NCBI GenBank assembly: GCA_029298735.1
Contig: JANSLP010000006.1
Coordinates: forward strand, 62,001 to 126,000
Direction of reading: 5' to 3'
DNA: 64,000 nucleotides
DNA from: Ophiostoma sp. CBS 140.51
Taxonomy: Eukaryota > Ascomycota > Sordariomycetes > Ophiostomatales > Ophiostomataceae
The notes beneath the pieces are model-generated. The model searched no databases. It was not told where the DNA came from and saw only the letters and a list, made by a program, of their open reading frames with translations. Positions 1-10,928 of the stretch are shown here, in pieces. Position numbers and translations under genes: made by a program. Positions within the stretch are counted from its first letter, which is position 1; the number at the start of each line of letters is the position of its first letter.

Positions 1-3000
1 GTCGTCCTCAAGACCAGCCTCGGCAGAGTTAAAGGAAATCTCGACTAGGCGATCGAGGTTGGCGCTCGTAATCATGAACGGTAGGTGCTGAGCCAGGGCC
101 ATCATCAGAGCGTAGGTAGCATTGTGCAGAGCAATGTTGTCGGGGTCAGTAGCCTTGCCGTCGAGGCTCTCCTCCAGGTACTTAAGCGCCAGAGGAATGG
201 CCGTAGGAAGTATGGGGACAATAGCGTCGTGCAGGACATCAACCAGCGAGGCAAGGCACAGTAGGGCCATAACACGCAGGCGCGGGTCGTCCTGGCCCAG
301 GCAAGCATCGCCAGCAATGGCTGCAGCGGCAGCAGTGACGGCCTCGAGGTCGCGCGAGCCGTACTTCTCAGCAATCTTATCAACACACGTAATGGCAGTG
401 TGCTTGTAGGCGATGTCGTTGGAGTCGCGGATAACGGCAGTCAGCTGGGGCAGGAAAGCCAACAGAGCCACACGGGACTGGACGCTGGCGACACGCTCCT
501 CGTCGACGCGCATCTCGAGGGCACGGAGCACCTTTTGGCGGACGCTCATGTTGGGGCGGTCCAGCAGAGACTCGACAGCCTTGATGAACTCGCCAATGGA
601 CTGCAGGTTGAGCAGCTGGGCCAGAGCATCGCCAACACGATTGTGCAAGGTCTGTTTCTTGCCAGCACTGCCATGGGTCTTGACAGTGTCGGCCAGAATG
701 AGAATGTCCTCGAGCAGCTGAGTGAACAGCTCGCGGATCTTGGCCGACTCCATGTCGTCATCAGCCTCCTCAAGACGCGAGATACCCTCCTTAAGGCGGC
801 GGTTGGACAACAGCTGGGGCAGGAGGGTCAATTCCTTGACGGCCGACTTTTGCAGGTCGACCTCGCCGCCATCCTCACGCTTGCCAAGGAGAGTGGCAGA
901 CAGAGTGGGCTTGGGCTTGAAGATGTCGCCAGTCAGCGAGACAAACTTGACCAGCGAGTTCAGCTGAACCTCAACAGGGAACGAGCCAATGAGTTCCGTC
1001 AGGAAAGCACAGGTGCTATCGGCAGTGCCGTAGCGGTCGGCGAACATGGCCAGGATGGCAAACAAAAAGTCGTCAGGGCCGAGGTTCTCAATGAGCGAGA
1101 TGAACAGGTCGTGCTTGCGGTGTGAGGGGATGTGCTCGTAGGCAATAACAAAGCTGGACAGCAGGTCCGAGGCGCTGGCGACAATGTTGCGCTTGCCCTT
1201 CTTGAAGGTGTCGATGAGCGGCGGGATGACCTCCTTGATGGTCTGGTTCACGACGTGCGCAGAGTAGTCGTCGCTCTGGCGCAGCACGGAGGTACCCATT
1301 AGCGTAAAGATGGGCATCACGCTGTGCAGGACGACATCGGGTGCCGTTTTGGCCAGGCTAGCCACCAGCAGCAGCGCCGTGTTCTGGACAGCGGGGCTTG
1401 AGGACTTGTGGATGCAGTTGACGAGGACATCGCCGTGGCCAACAGTTGTGTCGATCTTCAGGTTCTTGTTGCTCTGGTAGGCGGGCATCATGGCCAGCAG
1501 GCAGCCGAGCACAACATTCTGCAGGTAGCCCAGCTCGGAGCCGACGTACGAACGCAGGATCTGGAGGTCGGACAGAACAACAAAGAGGCCGGGCAGCAGC
1601 TCCGGGTGCTCGGCAGGCTTAGAGCCCTGCACCAGCTGGAGAATGAACGTGGCACGGTTGACCAGCAGGCGAAGCTCGCCATTGGCTTGGATGCGCTGGC
1701 CGCGGTTGTGCTCAGACGAGCTCGTTCTCCGTCTCTTATTCGGAGGAGCGTCGGTCGCCATCTTTGCGCTCTGCTGCAGGGTCTCCAGGAAGCTGGCCAG
1801 GATCTGGGTGCTCAGCTCGACGTTGAACAGCAGGTCAGTAGCCTCTTCGGCAGCAATGTCCAGGTCGTCTGAGGACGCGCCGGCCGCGGGGGTCTTCTGC
1901 ACCTGCTCGAGCATAAACTGGGCAATGACGTTGCGGAAGTCCTCCTTCATCACCGGCCACATCTTGCGGATTCTCTTAAAGACGCAGCTGACCAGTTTGG
2001 GCCGGGCAGAGCTCAAGGGGTTCTGAATAATGCCAAAGAGAGTCTCGAGGGCCGAGGTGTCGTTGGGGATAACAACGTCCACGCTGCGGGCATCGACAAC
2101 AGACTCGTCCAGCGATTCCTTGGCGACGAGGGCGGTAGCCTCCTCGGCTGTGAGAGCGGCCCAGCTGTTGAGCAGGGGCAGGAGGAGCTGCGTACGGGAC
2201 GTGCCAGAAACACCGCGGACCTCGTTGAGCGCCTTGAGCAGGCGGATCTTGATATTGATAATGAGCGTGAGTACGGTGTGGCTGGAGAGGAACTGCAGAA
2301 TCGACAACCGCACGCCGTGTGACAATCGCACCTGCTCGCCGCCGCTACTCGATACATCCGCCTTACTGGACTTGTCGAGAACATCAGCGAGCACAGCCGG
2401 AACATGGTCTTCATGCAGAATGGCCTCCTCGGACGAGCCGATCAGAACGTCCAGCAGGCTGGCCCTCGCATCGAAAGTCAGCCACGACAGGTCGGCCTGC
2501 TCGGTGTACAGCTCTGTGGCACCCCAGCGGTTCTTTCCAGTGGCACTCTTGGTCTCCTTGACGGGAGACACCCGCTTCACCTCGGCCAAAAGACTCGCAG
2601 CAGCACGGCGGACCTTCTTGGCCGGGTCACTCAGAGCAGCGATAATGTAAGGCAGGATGGCCTGGAAGTCGACGCCGAAGCAGTCGTCCAGACGCAGGCG
2701 GGCAGCAGCCATGTCGAGCGCAACCACACGTGCCAGTGTCGGGTAGGGTCCGGACCAGATGCGGATAAAGAATGTGAAGTAAAAGTGGTCGGACACGGCG
2801 TCGGCGCGGCCAAGCAGAGGAGCGGCATCGAGCTTCTCGAGCTCAGCCTTGTCGTAGGAAGCAGTGGCCAGGAACAGCTGGCAAAACTGGTCGAACACGC
2901 CCTGAGGGTCCTGGGCGAGGCAGGAGGCGGGGCGCGTCAGAGACGAAAGACGCTCGGCCGTCGCATCGAGATCCTCCTTGGTGATGGAAGTGCGGGTCTC

Positions 3001-4509
3001 CTCAGTACCGTCCGCCATGGCGGTGTCAGCGTCGTTGGCAGCAGCAAAGTCGAGCAGCAGCTTGGGGCGAATCGTAGCATCAAGCTTCAGCTCGAGCTCC
3101 TCAATATCAAAGTCGACCTCCTCAATGACCTTGCGGATGACAAGGCCACCAGCGTTCTCGGGAGCCTGAGACAGGATGATCAGGGTCGTGCCCAGCTCTT
3201 TCCGGACACTGCCGTCGGGATCGGTCTCGTCGTTAATGTCGTGGGCAGCGAGGAGCAGCGACTTGAAAGCAACAATGAGCTGCTTATCCTGCAGGATCCC
3301 GCCGAGGATAATTGACTTGATAATGGGCAGGCTGCGGACAGCGGCCTTTTTAGCCAGACGGTCCGTCAGGGCCAGAACCAGGCCATTGGCCAGCTTGTCG
3401 ATGCGGCGCTGCTTGCCAATCTCAACAAGCAGCAGGGGCAGATCCTGCACCTTGAGCACAGCCTTGGCGACCTTGCGGGACAGCTGCTTGGCCGAGCGCT
3501 GCTGGGCAAGAATCGACAGACAAACCAGACCAGGCTTAGCCGTCTCGGATGTCCAGCCCATGACCACCTGCTCCATGAAGGCAGTAATAGCCAGATCAGT
3601 CACTTGTGCCTTGGAGACAAAGACAGAAACGGCCATGTAGGCAGCAATCTGGACACCGGGCGCGTCCCGGATCATAAGAGCGTCACCGAGAACGGGGCCG
3701 ACCTTTTGCAGGACTGCCTGGTCATTGTCGGCCTGGACGCTTCTGCGGCCTGACTTGAGGTTGTCGAGCATGCCGTTGATGGACTCGGTCATGACGCCAC
3801 CCCAGAAGGTGACAAGGCCAGGGTAGTGCTGCTGGGCGTGGCAGGCCTCGAGTGTGTAGGTAGACAATGTGGTAAGGAAATCGAAGTGCAGAGTGGCGTG
3901 CTGCACAATGGCGGCGCGTGGCGGGGCCGTCAGAGAGCGGATGTAGGGGCTCAGGAAACGGTACTCGTACGGCAGGTTGGCGGGCAGGATGGACATGAGT
4001 GTCACAAACGCGGGAATAAAGTGGTAGGGGAGAAATGTTGTGATGAGTGTCGATGTGTTGAACTCGTGAATGCTGTTTTGTTAGAGTCTGTCTCTCAACA
4101 AATATGAGTGCAATGGGGAGGGTGTGACCTACCGGAATCTCCGAATCAGCCACTCAATCGACTTGATGGCCGGCAGCAACCGCAGCTTGCTGCCACTCAG
4201 ACGCAGGAACGACTCAATCTTGCGGTCCAGCTCATTGTTCTCGGCCTCGTCCATCATCGTCCGGTCCTCGTCCTGGCTCAGCTCGCTGAAGAGCGTGTTG
4301 CCAAAGGGCACGAACCGCTCGTCCAGCTGGCACAGCTCGTCAAAGCCATCACGGCAGATCACGTAAACGGACTGGAAGCTCTGGGCGGCAGCGATGCGCG
4401 GCTCAAACAGCAGCGACTTGGAATGAGCTGCCTTCTGCGCCTTGACGTCGAGCGAGATCTTGGACTTGACGGCGATCTGCGCCAACTGCGCCGCGAGAGA
4501 CGACGTCAT
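1..4509 (-). CDS. UTP10: U3 snoRNP protein UTP10 (HEATR1 family), 3' part off the left edge
   Basis: UTP10 is a very large HEAT-repeat protein of the t-UTP/UTP-A part of the small-subunit processome. It acts in the nucleolus in 18S pre-rRNA processing and in rDNA transcription. The start at 4509 gives an N-terminus (MTSSLAAQLAQIA) that matches the conserved fungal UTP10 opening, followed by the conserved block ending in SIEWLIRRFRIHEFN. Exon 1 is 4133-4509; a 60-nt intron spans 4073-4132 (donor GTAGGT, acceptor ACAG) and splits an Arg codon. Exon 2 then stays open to position 1, giving about 1,483 codons of an alpha-helical, Leu/Ala-rich repeat protein. A probable NLS (NKRRRT) lies near 1725-1745. 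Fungal UTP10 is usually about 1,800 residues, so roughly the last 300, including the BP28CT region, are missing only because the window ends. It is divergent from NOC3. Confidence 0.95.
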
Positions 4510-5496
4510 GGTCGGCCGTTCCTCTCTGGTGCGAGGCTGTGTGTCGCGGTTATGTAGAGAGCGAGCGGACGGCCTGTTGTGGAGGGTTGGGAAAGGGGGG
4601 TGAAAAGTGGTGATGCGTGACGAAATGCGGCGTCGGCGTCTCGCAAATGGTCGTGCTGGGAGGAGAGGATTTAAGGAACAGTCGCTCTTTCCTGGGTGGT
4701 AATTTTTTCTTAGCCAAAACTTTTCTTCCTTCACTCTTCGAGGCCGTAAACTTTTTTTTTGCGGGTCACCGATAAGCAGCCTTGACCAATCATGTAGGGC
4801 GGATAGGTGAAGCTCCACTGCTATTTACGACTGCAAGCCACTGAACAGTGTATTTAGACGTCAAAAGCATGTCCTTTTTTAACATGGTCGATATGATCGT
4901 GGGACAACATCATAAATTGAGCAAAAATTTATCGGTATGAAGTCTTATGGGCTGTATCTTTGACACACTTATATCATGACTTGAAAAAGAGTCCAATAAC
5001 GTCTTTGCCCTTGATATTCAGGGCAGGTTTTGATGTCTGTTGGTGCTGACGGTAGCAGATTTCAGCAAACCTCAATTTTCAGAGATAACCACGTGTTAAC
5101 CACCATAGTTTACAGCCATAAAATACAGTATAAAATCACATTTAAATCAATCCTAGTTTTACTCAAATCTTGACACATGAAGTTGTGTAAACAAGAGGCT
5201 CTCATCAACCACGAACATCAAAATACTAACGGCACCGAGAGCGGTGAAGCTTCTCACATACAAATCATATAGGCGCTAGTCCTAATACGGCGTTCCTGAT
5301 TTTCTGCTGGTCTTTTCTGCCATTTTTTCTACGGCCGCTAAATTTTTTGCAGAGCAGGAAAGAGAAGGAGCCAACGTCTGAAGTCGTTTTGCCTTTCCCA
5401 CGCAGAGTACGAAGCCGAGAATCTTTTCTGGCCATTTCCACTTCTCTCGTCCACAAATCACCGCCAATTCGTTTACTCGACGGCAAACCTCACACA
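4510..5496. promoter_or_regulatory. Divergent intergenic promoter between UTP10 and NOC3
   Basis: This 987-nt gap separates two genes read away from each other, both for ribosome assembly. The middle (about 4840-5250) is AT-rich. An AAAAATTT at 4923-4930 and an AAATTTTT at 5340-5347 match the RRPE element (AAAWTTTT) known from yeast ribosome-biogenesis promoters, one on each gene's side. A CACGTG E-box lies near 5090. The function of these sites here is inferred only. No coding sequence is seen. Confidence 0.55.
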
Positions 5497-7686
5497 ATGG
5501 ACGCCCGAGGCCCCAAGAGGCGGAGGGTCAGCCCGACCCGCAACGGCGGCGGCGACGACACAAAAAACGGCATCGACAAGTCGTACCTCAAGAATGCAGC
5601 AAACTGGAGTCTGGAGGAGAACTATGCCGAGCGGTCGCGGAAAAGGAGCAAGAAGGCGGCCAAGGCGGAGAAGGCCATCGACCGGCTGCCGATCCGGACA
5701 GCCGACGGCATGATGCGGCCCCTGGCAAGTGAGCCCACCGACAACGACGCAGCCAGCGACGACGAGGATCCGTTTGCGGACAGCGGCGACGACAAAGAGG
5801 CCGAGGCTGCCAAGACCAAGCCCAAGAACGACGGGTCAGGTGCCCGGAAAGCGGCGGCACGGATACAAGAGCAGAACTCGCGACTGCCCGAGCGTCAGCA
5901 AATACAAAACGCCAAGGAGGAGCTGTCCAAGATTGCGCTGAAGCTCAACGAGAACCCAGAGGAGAACGGTAGTGCCTTCAAGCAGCTGGCCCAGGTGTCG
6001 CAGCAGTACACATCGATTACGGTGCAGAAGATGTGCCTGGCCACGCAGCTGTCAGCCTACAAGGACGTGATTCCCGGCTACCGGATACGTGCGTTTGGCG
6101 AAGAGGGGGCGGTGCCGACGGGCGAGAAACTATCGTCGGATGTTCGTCGTATCCGGGCGTACGAGCAGAGCCTGCTGGCTGGCTACCAGGGGTACCTGCG
6201 GGAGCTCATGCGTCTGTCAAAGCTGCGGCCGAGCGAGGCCGCCGCCAAGAACGGCGCTGGCAAGCGCTCCAAGGTCGCCAAGAACGCCAACAGCCTGGCA
6301 GATGCGGCGCTGGCATGTGCCTGCTCGCTGCTCAATGCCGTGCCGCACTTCAACTTCCGCGAGGACCTGCTCAAGATTATCGTCGGCAAGCTGAGCACAC
6401 GCCGCGTCGATGCGTCGTTTGTCAAGTGCCGCCTGGCACTGGAGACGCTGTTTCGCGAAGACGACGAGGGCCGTCCGTCAATGGAGGCCGTGGCCATGCT
6501 TTCCAAGATGATGAAGGCCCGCGACTACTGGATCGACGAGAGCGTGCCCAACACCTTCTTGCACCTGCGCCTGCTCTCCGAGTTCTCTGGCAAGGGTTCG
6601 CAAGACAGCGTTGAGCGCTCATCCGACGAGCCAAAGAACAAGAAGAAGGAGTTCCGCACAAAGCGCACGCGCAAGTTGATGAAGGAGCAAAAGGCGCTGG
6701 ACCGCGACATGGCTCAGGCCGATGCCCTTGTGGCGCACGAGGAGCGCGAGCGCATGCAGTCGGAGACGCTGAAGCTGGTGTTTGCGACCTACTTCCGCAT
6801 CCTGAAGCTGCGCACACCGCACCTAATGGGCGCCATTCTCGAGGGTCTAGCCAAGTACGCACACCTGATCAACCAGAACTTCTTTGGTGATCTGTTGGAG
6901 GCGCTCAAGGACCTGATCCGCTACAGCGAAGAGGATGCCACCCGTGAGGCACGTACCGCAGATGGCGAAGATGATGATGAGGCGGCCAACGGTGCCGACG
7001 AAGAAGACGATTTCGCCGTTTCTCGCAATCCCAGCCGTGAGGCTCTTCTGTGCACCGTGACGGCCTACGCGCTGCTGGCCGGCCAGGACGCGCACAACGC
7101 TGCCAGCGACCTCCATCTCGACCTGTCCTTCTTCACCACCAACCTCTTCCGCAGTCTGTACCCGCTTGCTCTGTCAGCCGACATTGAGAAGCGCGCCAAC
7201 TCGCTGCAGCAGCGTCTGGCCGATGCACAGGAGGCGGCCAACTCCGAGGCGGCCGCTGCTACTGCCGCTGCGGCCCTGAGCCAGAAGAACGGCGTCAAGG
7301 TCAACCTGCAGACAACCACTGTCCTACTGATCCGCTGTCTGACCGCCGTCCTGCTGCCTCACTACAACATCAGGTCGGTGCCGCCACTGCGCCTCGCCGC
7401 CTTCACCAAGCAGCTCATGTCGGCATCGCTGCATGTCCCGGAAAAGTCCAGCCAGGCCCTGTTGGCCCTGCTCTACGATGTGGCACACGCCCATAGCAAG
7501 AAGATTAGTGCGCTGTGGAACACGGAGGAGCGCAAGGGCGACGGCTCCTTCAACCCACTGAGTGAGACAGTCGAGGGCAGCAACCCATTCGCAACGACGG
7601 TCTGGGAGGGCGAGCTGCTGCGGCGGCACTACTGCCCCAAGGTGCGTGAAGGCGTCAAGGCTCTCGAGAAGAATCTGACGATGTAA
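5497..7686 (+). CDS. NOC3: Nucleolar complex-associated protein 3 (Noc3p)
   Basis: Noc3p pairs with Noc2p in the nucleolus and nucleoplasm to mature and export pre-60S particles, and in yeast also has a role in replication initiation. This is one uninterrupted exon of 729 residues, near the usual fungal length. I chose the ATG at 5497 (CACACAATGG context) over upstream in-frame codons because it begins a typical N-terminus with a basic NLS (PKRRRVSP). An acidic stretch around residues 80-100 follows. The Noc3 signature region (about 120-240) contains KEELSKIALKLNENPEEN and the Tyr-rich PGYRIRAFGEEG segment. The C-terminal CBF/Mak21-type domain lies around 525-720, with LPHYNIRSVPPLRLAAFTKQ. 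Lys/Arg-rich and acidic linkers sit between the domains. It shares its upstream region with UTP10. Confidence 0.93.
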   Translation: MDARGPKRRRVSPTRNGGGDDTKNGIDKSYLKNAANWSLEENYAERSRKRSKKAAKAEKAIDRLPIRTADGMMRPLASEPTDNDAASDDEDPFADSGDDKEAEAAKTKPKNDGSGARKAAARIQEQNSRLPERQQIQNAKEELSKIALKLNENPEENGSAFKQLAQVSQQYTSITVQKMCLATQLSAYKDVIPGYRIRAFGEEGAVPTGEKLSSDVRRIRAYEQSLLAGYQGYLRELMRLSKLRPSEAAAKNGAGKRSKVAKNANSLADAALACACSLLNAVPHFNFREDLLKIIVGKLSTRRVDASFVKCRLALETLFREDDEGRPSMEAVAMLSKMMKARDYWIDESVPNTFLHLRLLSEFSGKGSQDSVERSSDEPKNKKKEFRTKRTRKLMKEQKALDRDMAQADALVAHEERERMQSETLKLVFATYFRILKLRTPHLMGAILEGLAKYAHLINQNFFGDLLEALKDLIRYSEEDATREARTADGEDDDEAANGADEEDDFAVSRNPSREALLCTVTAYALLAGQDAHNAASDLHLDLSFFTTNLFRSLYPLALSADIEKRANSLQQRLADAQEAANSEAAAATAAAALSQKNGVKVNLQTTTVLLIRCLTAVLLPHYNIRSVPPLRLAAFTKQLMSASLHVPEKSSQALLALLYDVAHAHSKKISALWNTEERKGDGSFNPLSETVEGSNPFATTVWEGELLRRHYCPKVREGVKALEKNLTM

Positions 7687-10600
7687 AAAAATGGGGAGGA
7701 GAGTTTAAAAGCAATAGCATCTTCTGGGTCACGGTTAGCATTTTGATTTATTTCCACAAATACATAACATTATTTTCAGTATACATGCTCGTTTACATTC
7801 AATCTCGTTTGTGTCATGAGCCACCATGCGATGATATCACGATATCTTACTCTTGCTTTGACATGTCATTGTCACGCATAAAGAAAGGTCCATTGTCTGC
7901 TTTGTTCTGTCCTGTATATAAGAAGATCATAAGAACACAAAGCATACTCCAAGATATATCAATCACGAATTTGATATCATATTCGCCATGTTAAAAGTCA
8001 TAAGAGACCTCGTCCCAGCAACAGCACAACTTTGGTTTAGCGAAGAAAATGAAAAAGTCGGACAGGGAAACACGGCGACGAACGCATAAACACAAAGGTC
8101 AGCAGGTCCGCTGGCATTTCTTTGCATTTTTCACCATCTTTACTACCGAGAGGAACACTTATCATGTTTGCCTCCTTCTCGTCCATTCCGTCCGCCACGA
8201 GGGCATAACATCAGATCCTATGGTTGCGTACGATAGCCTTGGGCAAGCTCCGGGAGGAAGACGGAAAGGCTAATAGGCAGAGAGGTGGGTAGATAGAGGA
8301 TAGCAGAGACAGAAAGGAGGCTCAAAGGGTCGATGAACATCATTCATGCGAGGGGATGGCCGGCCGGGAAACGATGTGCAAAAGTCGGTGACCTAAAGCG
8401 CGTACGTAGAGAAGGAAACGGCAGGCAGTCCTTGCAAGGCAGCTGCCAACGGACATGGACGGTTGCATGATATGACATTGCTGATTCATTGCCTCTTTAC
8501 CCCAGCCTTGTCCGGTGATGTTCTTCGAGAAGCATTGAGGACGATCATAAGATCTGTCTTGCATTTTGTTTTCTCAGCCTCCCAGCCAGAAAATATGAAA
8601 TAATAGAACTTTACATGATATTTGGAGGATTTCAATGTGCTATTATTCGTTCTCTTTTAGTTCTTCAAGCTCTGTTATATATTCGATATGTCCAGTATGT
8701 AGCTTACTTCTCGTAGTCAGATCATATGGGAGATGTATTGCGATGTAAATGAATAAAAGAATATATCAAAAAAAATAAGATGTAAAGGCAATCGCTTACA
8801 AAAATATGTACTTCGTGCGTTATATTTTCAACTATTTTCAACCATTGTCCATGAATTAAAAACACTCACAAAACACTGAATGACAAAAAACTTACAAAAA
8901 AATATGCATTTACATCGACGCCGCATACGCCGCCCTCGGGCACACCGAATCACGTCTCCCACATGCTGGACCCTATTTTCTTCTTCTACCTTCTGCCCTC
9001 AAAGCAAAGAGCCATGGGACTTGCAAGTTTCAGAGTTGGGCGTGGTAGGGCGATCATATCGTCAGTCTGTCCGTCTTATTGCAGGCAAGCGGGATGTCAC
9101 AGGCGCAGGGGAGTGCGGACAATCACGAATTTGGGCCGGGTATCCAAATCATCGGTGTCCCTTTCGATATCGTTCAACCTTTCTCAATTGTCGTGCGGTC
9201 GTCATCTCTATTTTTAAGTCGTCCATATTCTTTTCACAAGGAACCATCCACGATCATGATGGCACAAGGGCTATCAAGGTTTTCCTGAATGATGAATTAA
9301 ATTCGAGCATCCTTTTTTCTCAGAGCCTCTCAAATTATGGAGAAGTATCTACAATTTACAAACAAGAGGCCGAGGTCGGGCTGGCAAACTGAACCGTATA
9401 TGGAAGGACAGAAGCGTCCATCCAAGGCGATCTCTTGATTCCATTGTTTATGAGTGATCCAAGGGACAGGGGAGTTGGACTGCCTGCGACGGCCAAAGTC
9501 AATGCTGACTTCTTTGTAACAACACGCTCACCAACTTTTGCCATTCGCTTTACACGGTCTGTCCTGCACAACATTGTTGGAGGTCATTGATTACCCATGG
9601 ATCTTCCACCTTGTGATGTATGGCATTTCTGACTCTGCCCCTGCATGCACTTGTTTTTTCTATCAAAGCGCTACTAGACCCAAATGCCGTACGAGCACGA
9701 GCACTTTGATATGGTACGTACATCCCGCTTGATGTACGCTCTTTAGGTGCATGTGGCCCCCGAACGGAGCATTACCCACTCGAGATGTTGGGTCGGCTAG
9801 GTCGGAACTCGTTTGTCATTCTCTCTCACGAGGGCAAGGCAATAGGTTAGACAAGACAACAAAATACTGGGAACCGACAAGAAAAGACAGCTCTCAGGGG
9901 TATCGATACGCCAATGCCAGGTGTCGAGCGGGCGCGCCGCCGTCACTCGGAGGGAGGGACATGCACACACATGGAGACATGGACGTCTTTCGTACACATA
10001 CGCCGCCGCTATGCACTATGCACATGCAGAGTCTTTTGCCTCCTCGCTTGTCTTACCATTCTAGCCCACCTTTTGCTTTCGAAAAGGCCCCCCTTTTTTA
10101 TTCCTTCCCCTTCCGTTCGCTCGTTTCAGATTCTTCAGGCTGGTTCAGAATGCAGCGTGCCTTTTTCTGTGACTGGAGGGGTCCAAAAGGAAGGAAGAGG
10201 GTAGGGATTGTCCAGGTGGTCCAGGTGCATCCAGGCCAGGGCCCAGTCTTCTTTTTCGTCGCCATTTGTCGCCCTGTTCCTTGTTTGGCGCATGGGGACC
10301 AAAGTCAGCCAGTCCGGTAAACAGGGCAGTTTGCATGAACAAGACCTCTTTTTTCCTTTCTTTTTTTCTTTCTATTTTTTGCCCCTCTCTTCCCACTCGC
10401 ATCCTGCATACGCTTTCACCAGGACATGGGCCCCTCCCGAGGATGTCGTATCTCGAAGTCAAGCCAAGGAATCACGCTCGACTTCGTGCGTGGTCTGTTC
10501 TTTTTTTCCTCTATTCAGCTTGTATTGTACCAATCTTGTAAATATCCCGGTGGCTCGTGCTCTCTTCGACTGTCCCTTGTGGGTTTCTTTTCTTTGACTT

Positions 10601-10902
10601 TTTCCTATTGTCCGTAGTTTCTTTCAAGGGGATGTGAAAAAAAAAATGCCAAATAGAAGGATTGGAAAAGCGCTTCCACTGTTTGTCAGTCGATGAGTAG
10701 AGGGGGCTGGTATTCTATGGTTGATAGCACCATGAACGCTGTTCAGAAGGGAACAAGCACCTAGTCTTTATTTGCTGAATATGCCTATATTTTATCAGAG
10801 TGTATTTACTTCTATTTTGTTAATACTTTATTTTATTCTGACTTCTATTTTAACGTTTTTATTTTCACACTCAAAGCAAAGGCTTTTCCTAAAAAAAGGT
10901 TG

Positions 10903-10928
10903 TTTTTTTTTTTTTTTAAAAAAAAAAA
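10903..10928. repeat. T15A11 homopolymer junction
   Basis: A run of 15 T is followed directly by 11 A inside an AT-rich patch (about 10740-11000). It is self-complementary over 22 bases. Such poly(dA:dT) tracts often exclude nucleosomes; a function here is inference. Confidence 0.8.

Noticed and set aside
8880..9392. 170-codon open frame in the gene-free region
   Set aside because: No codon bias, no recognisable domain and no good start context or splice partners.
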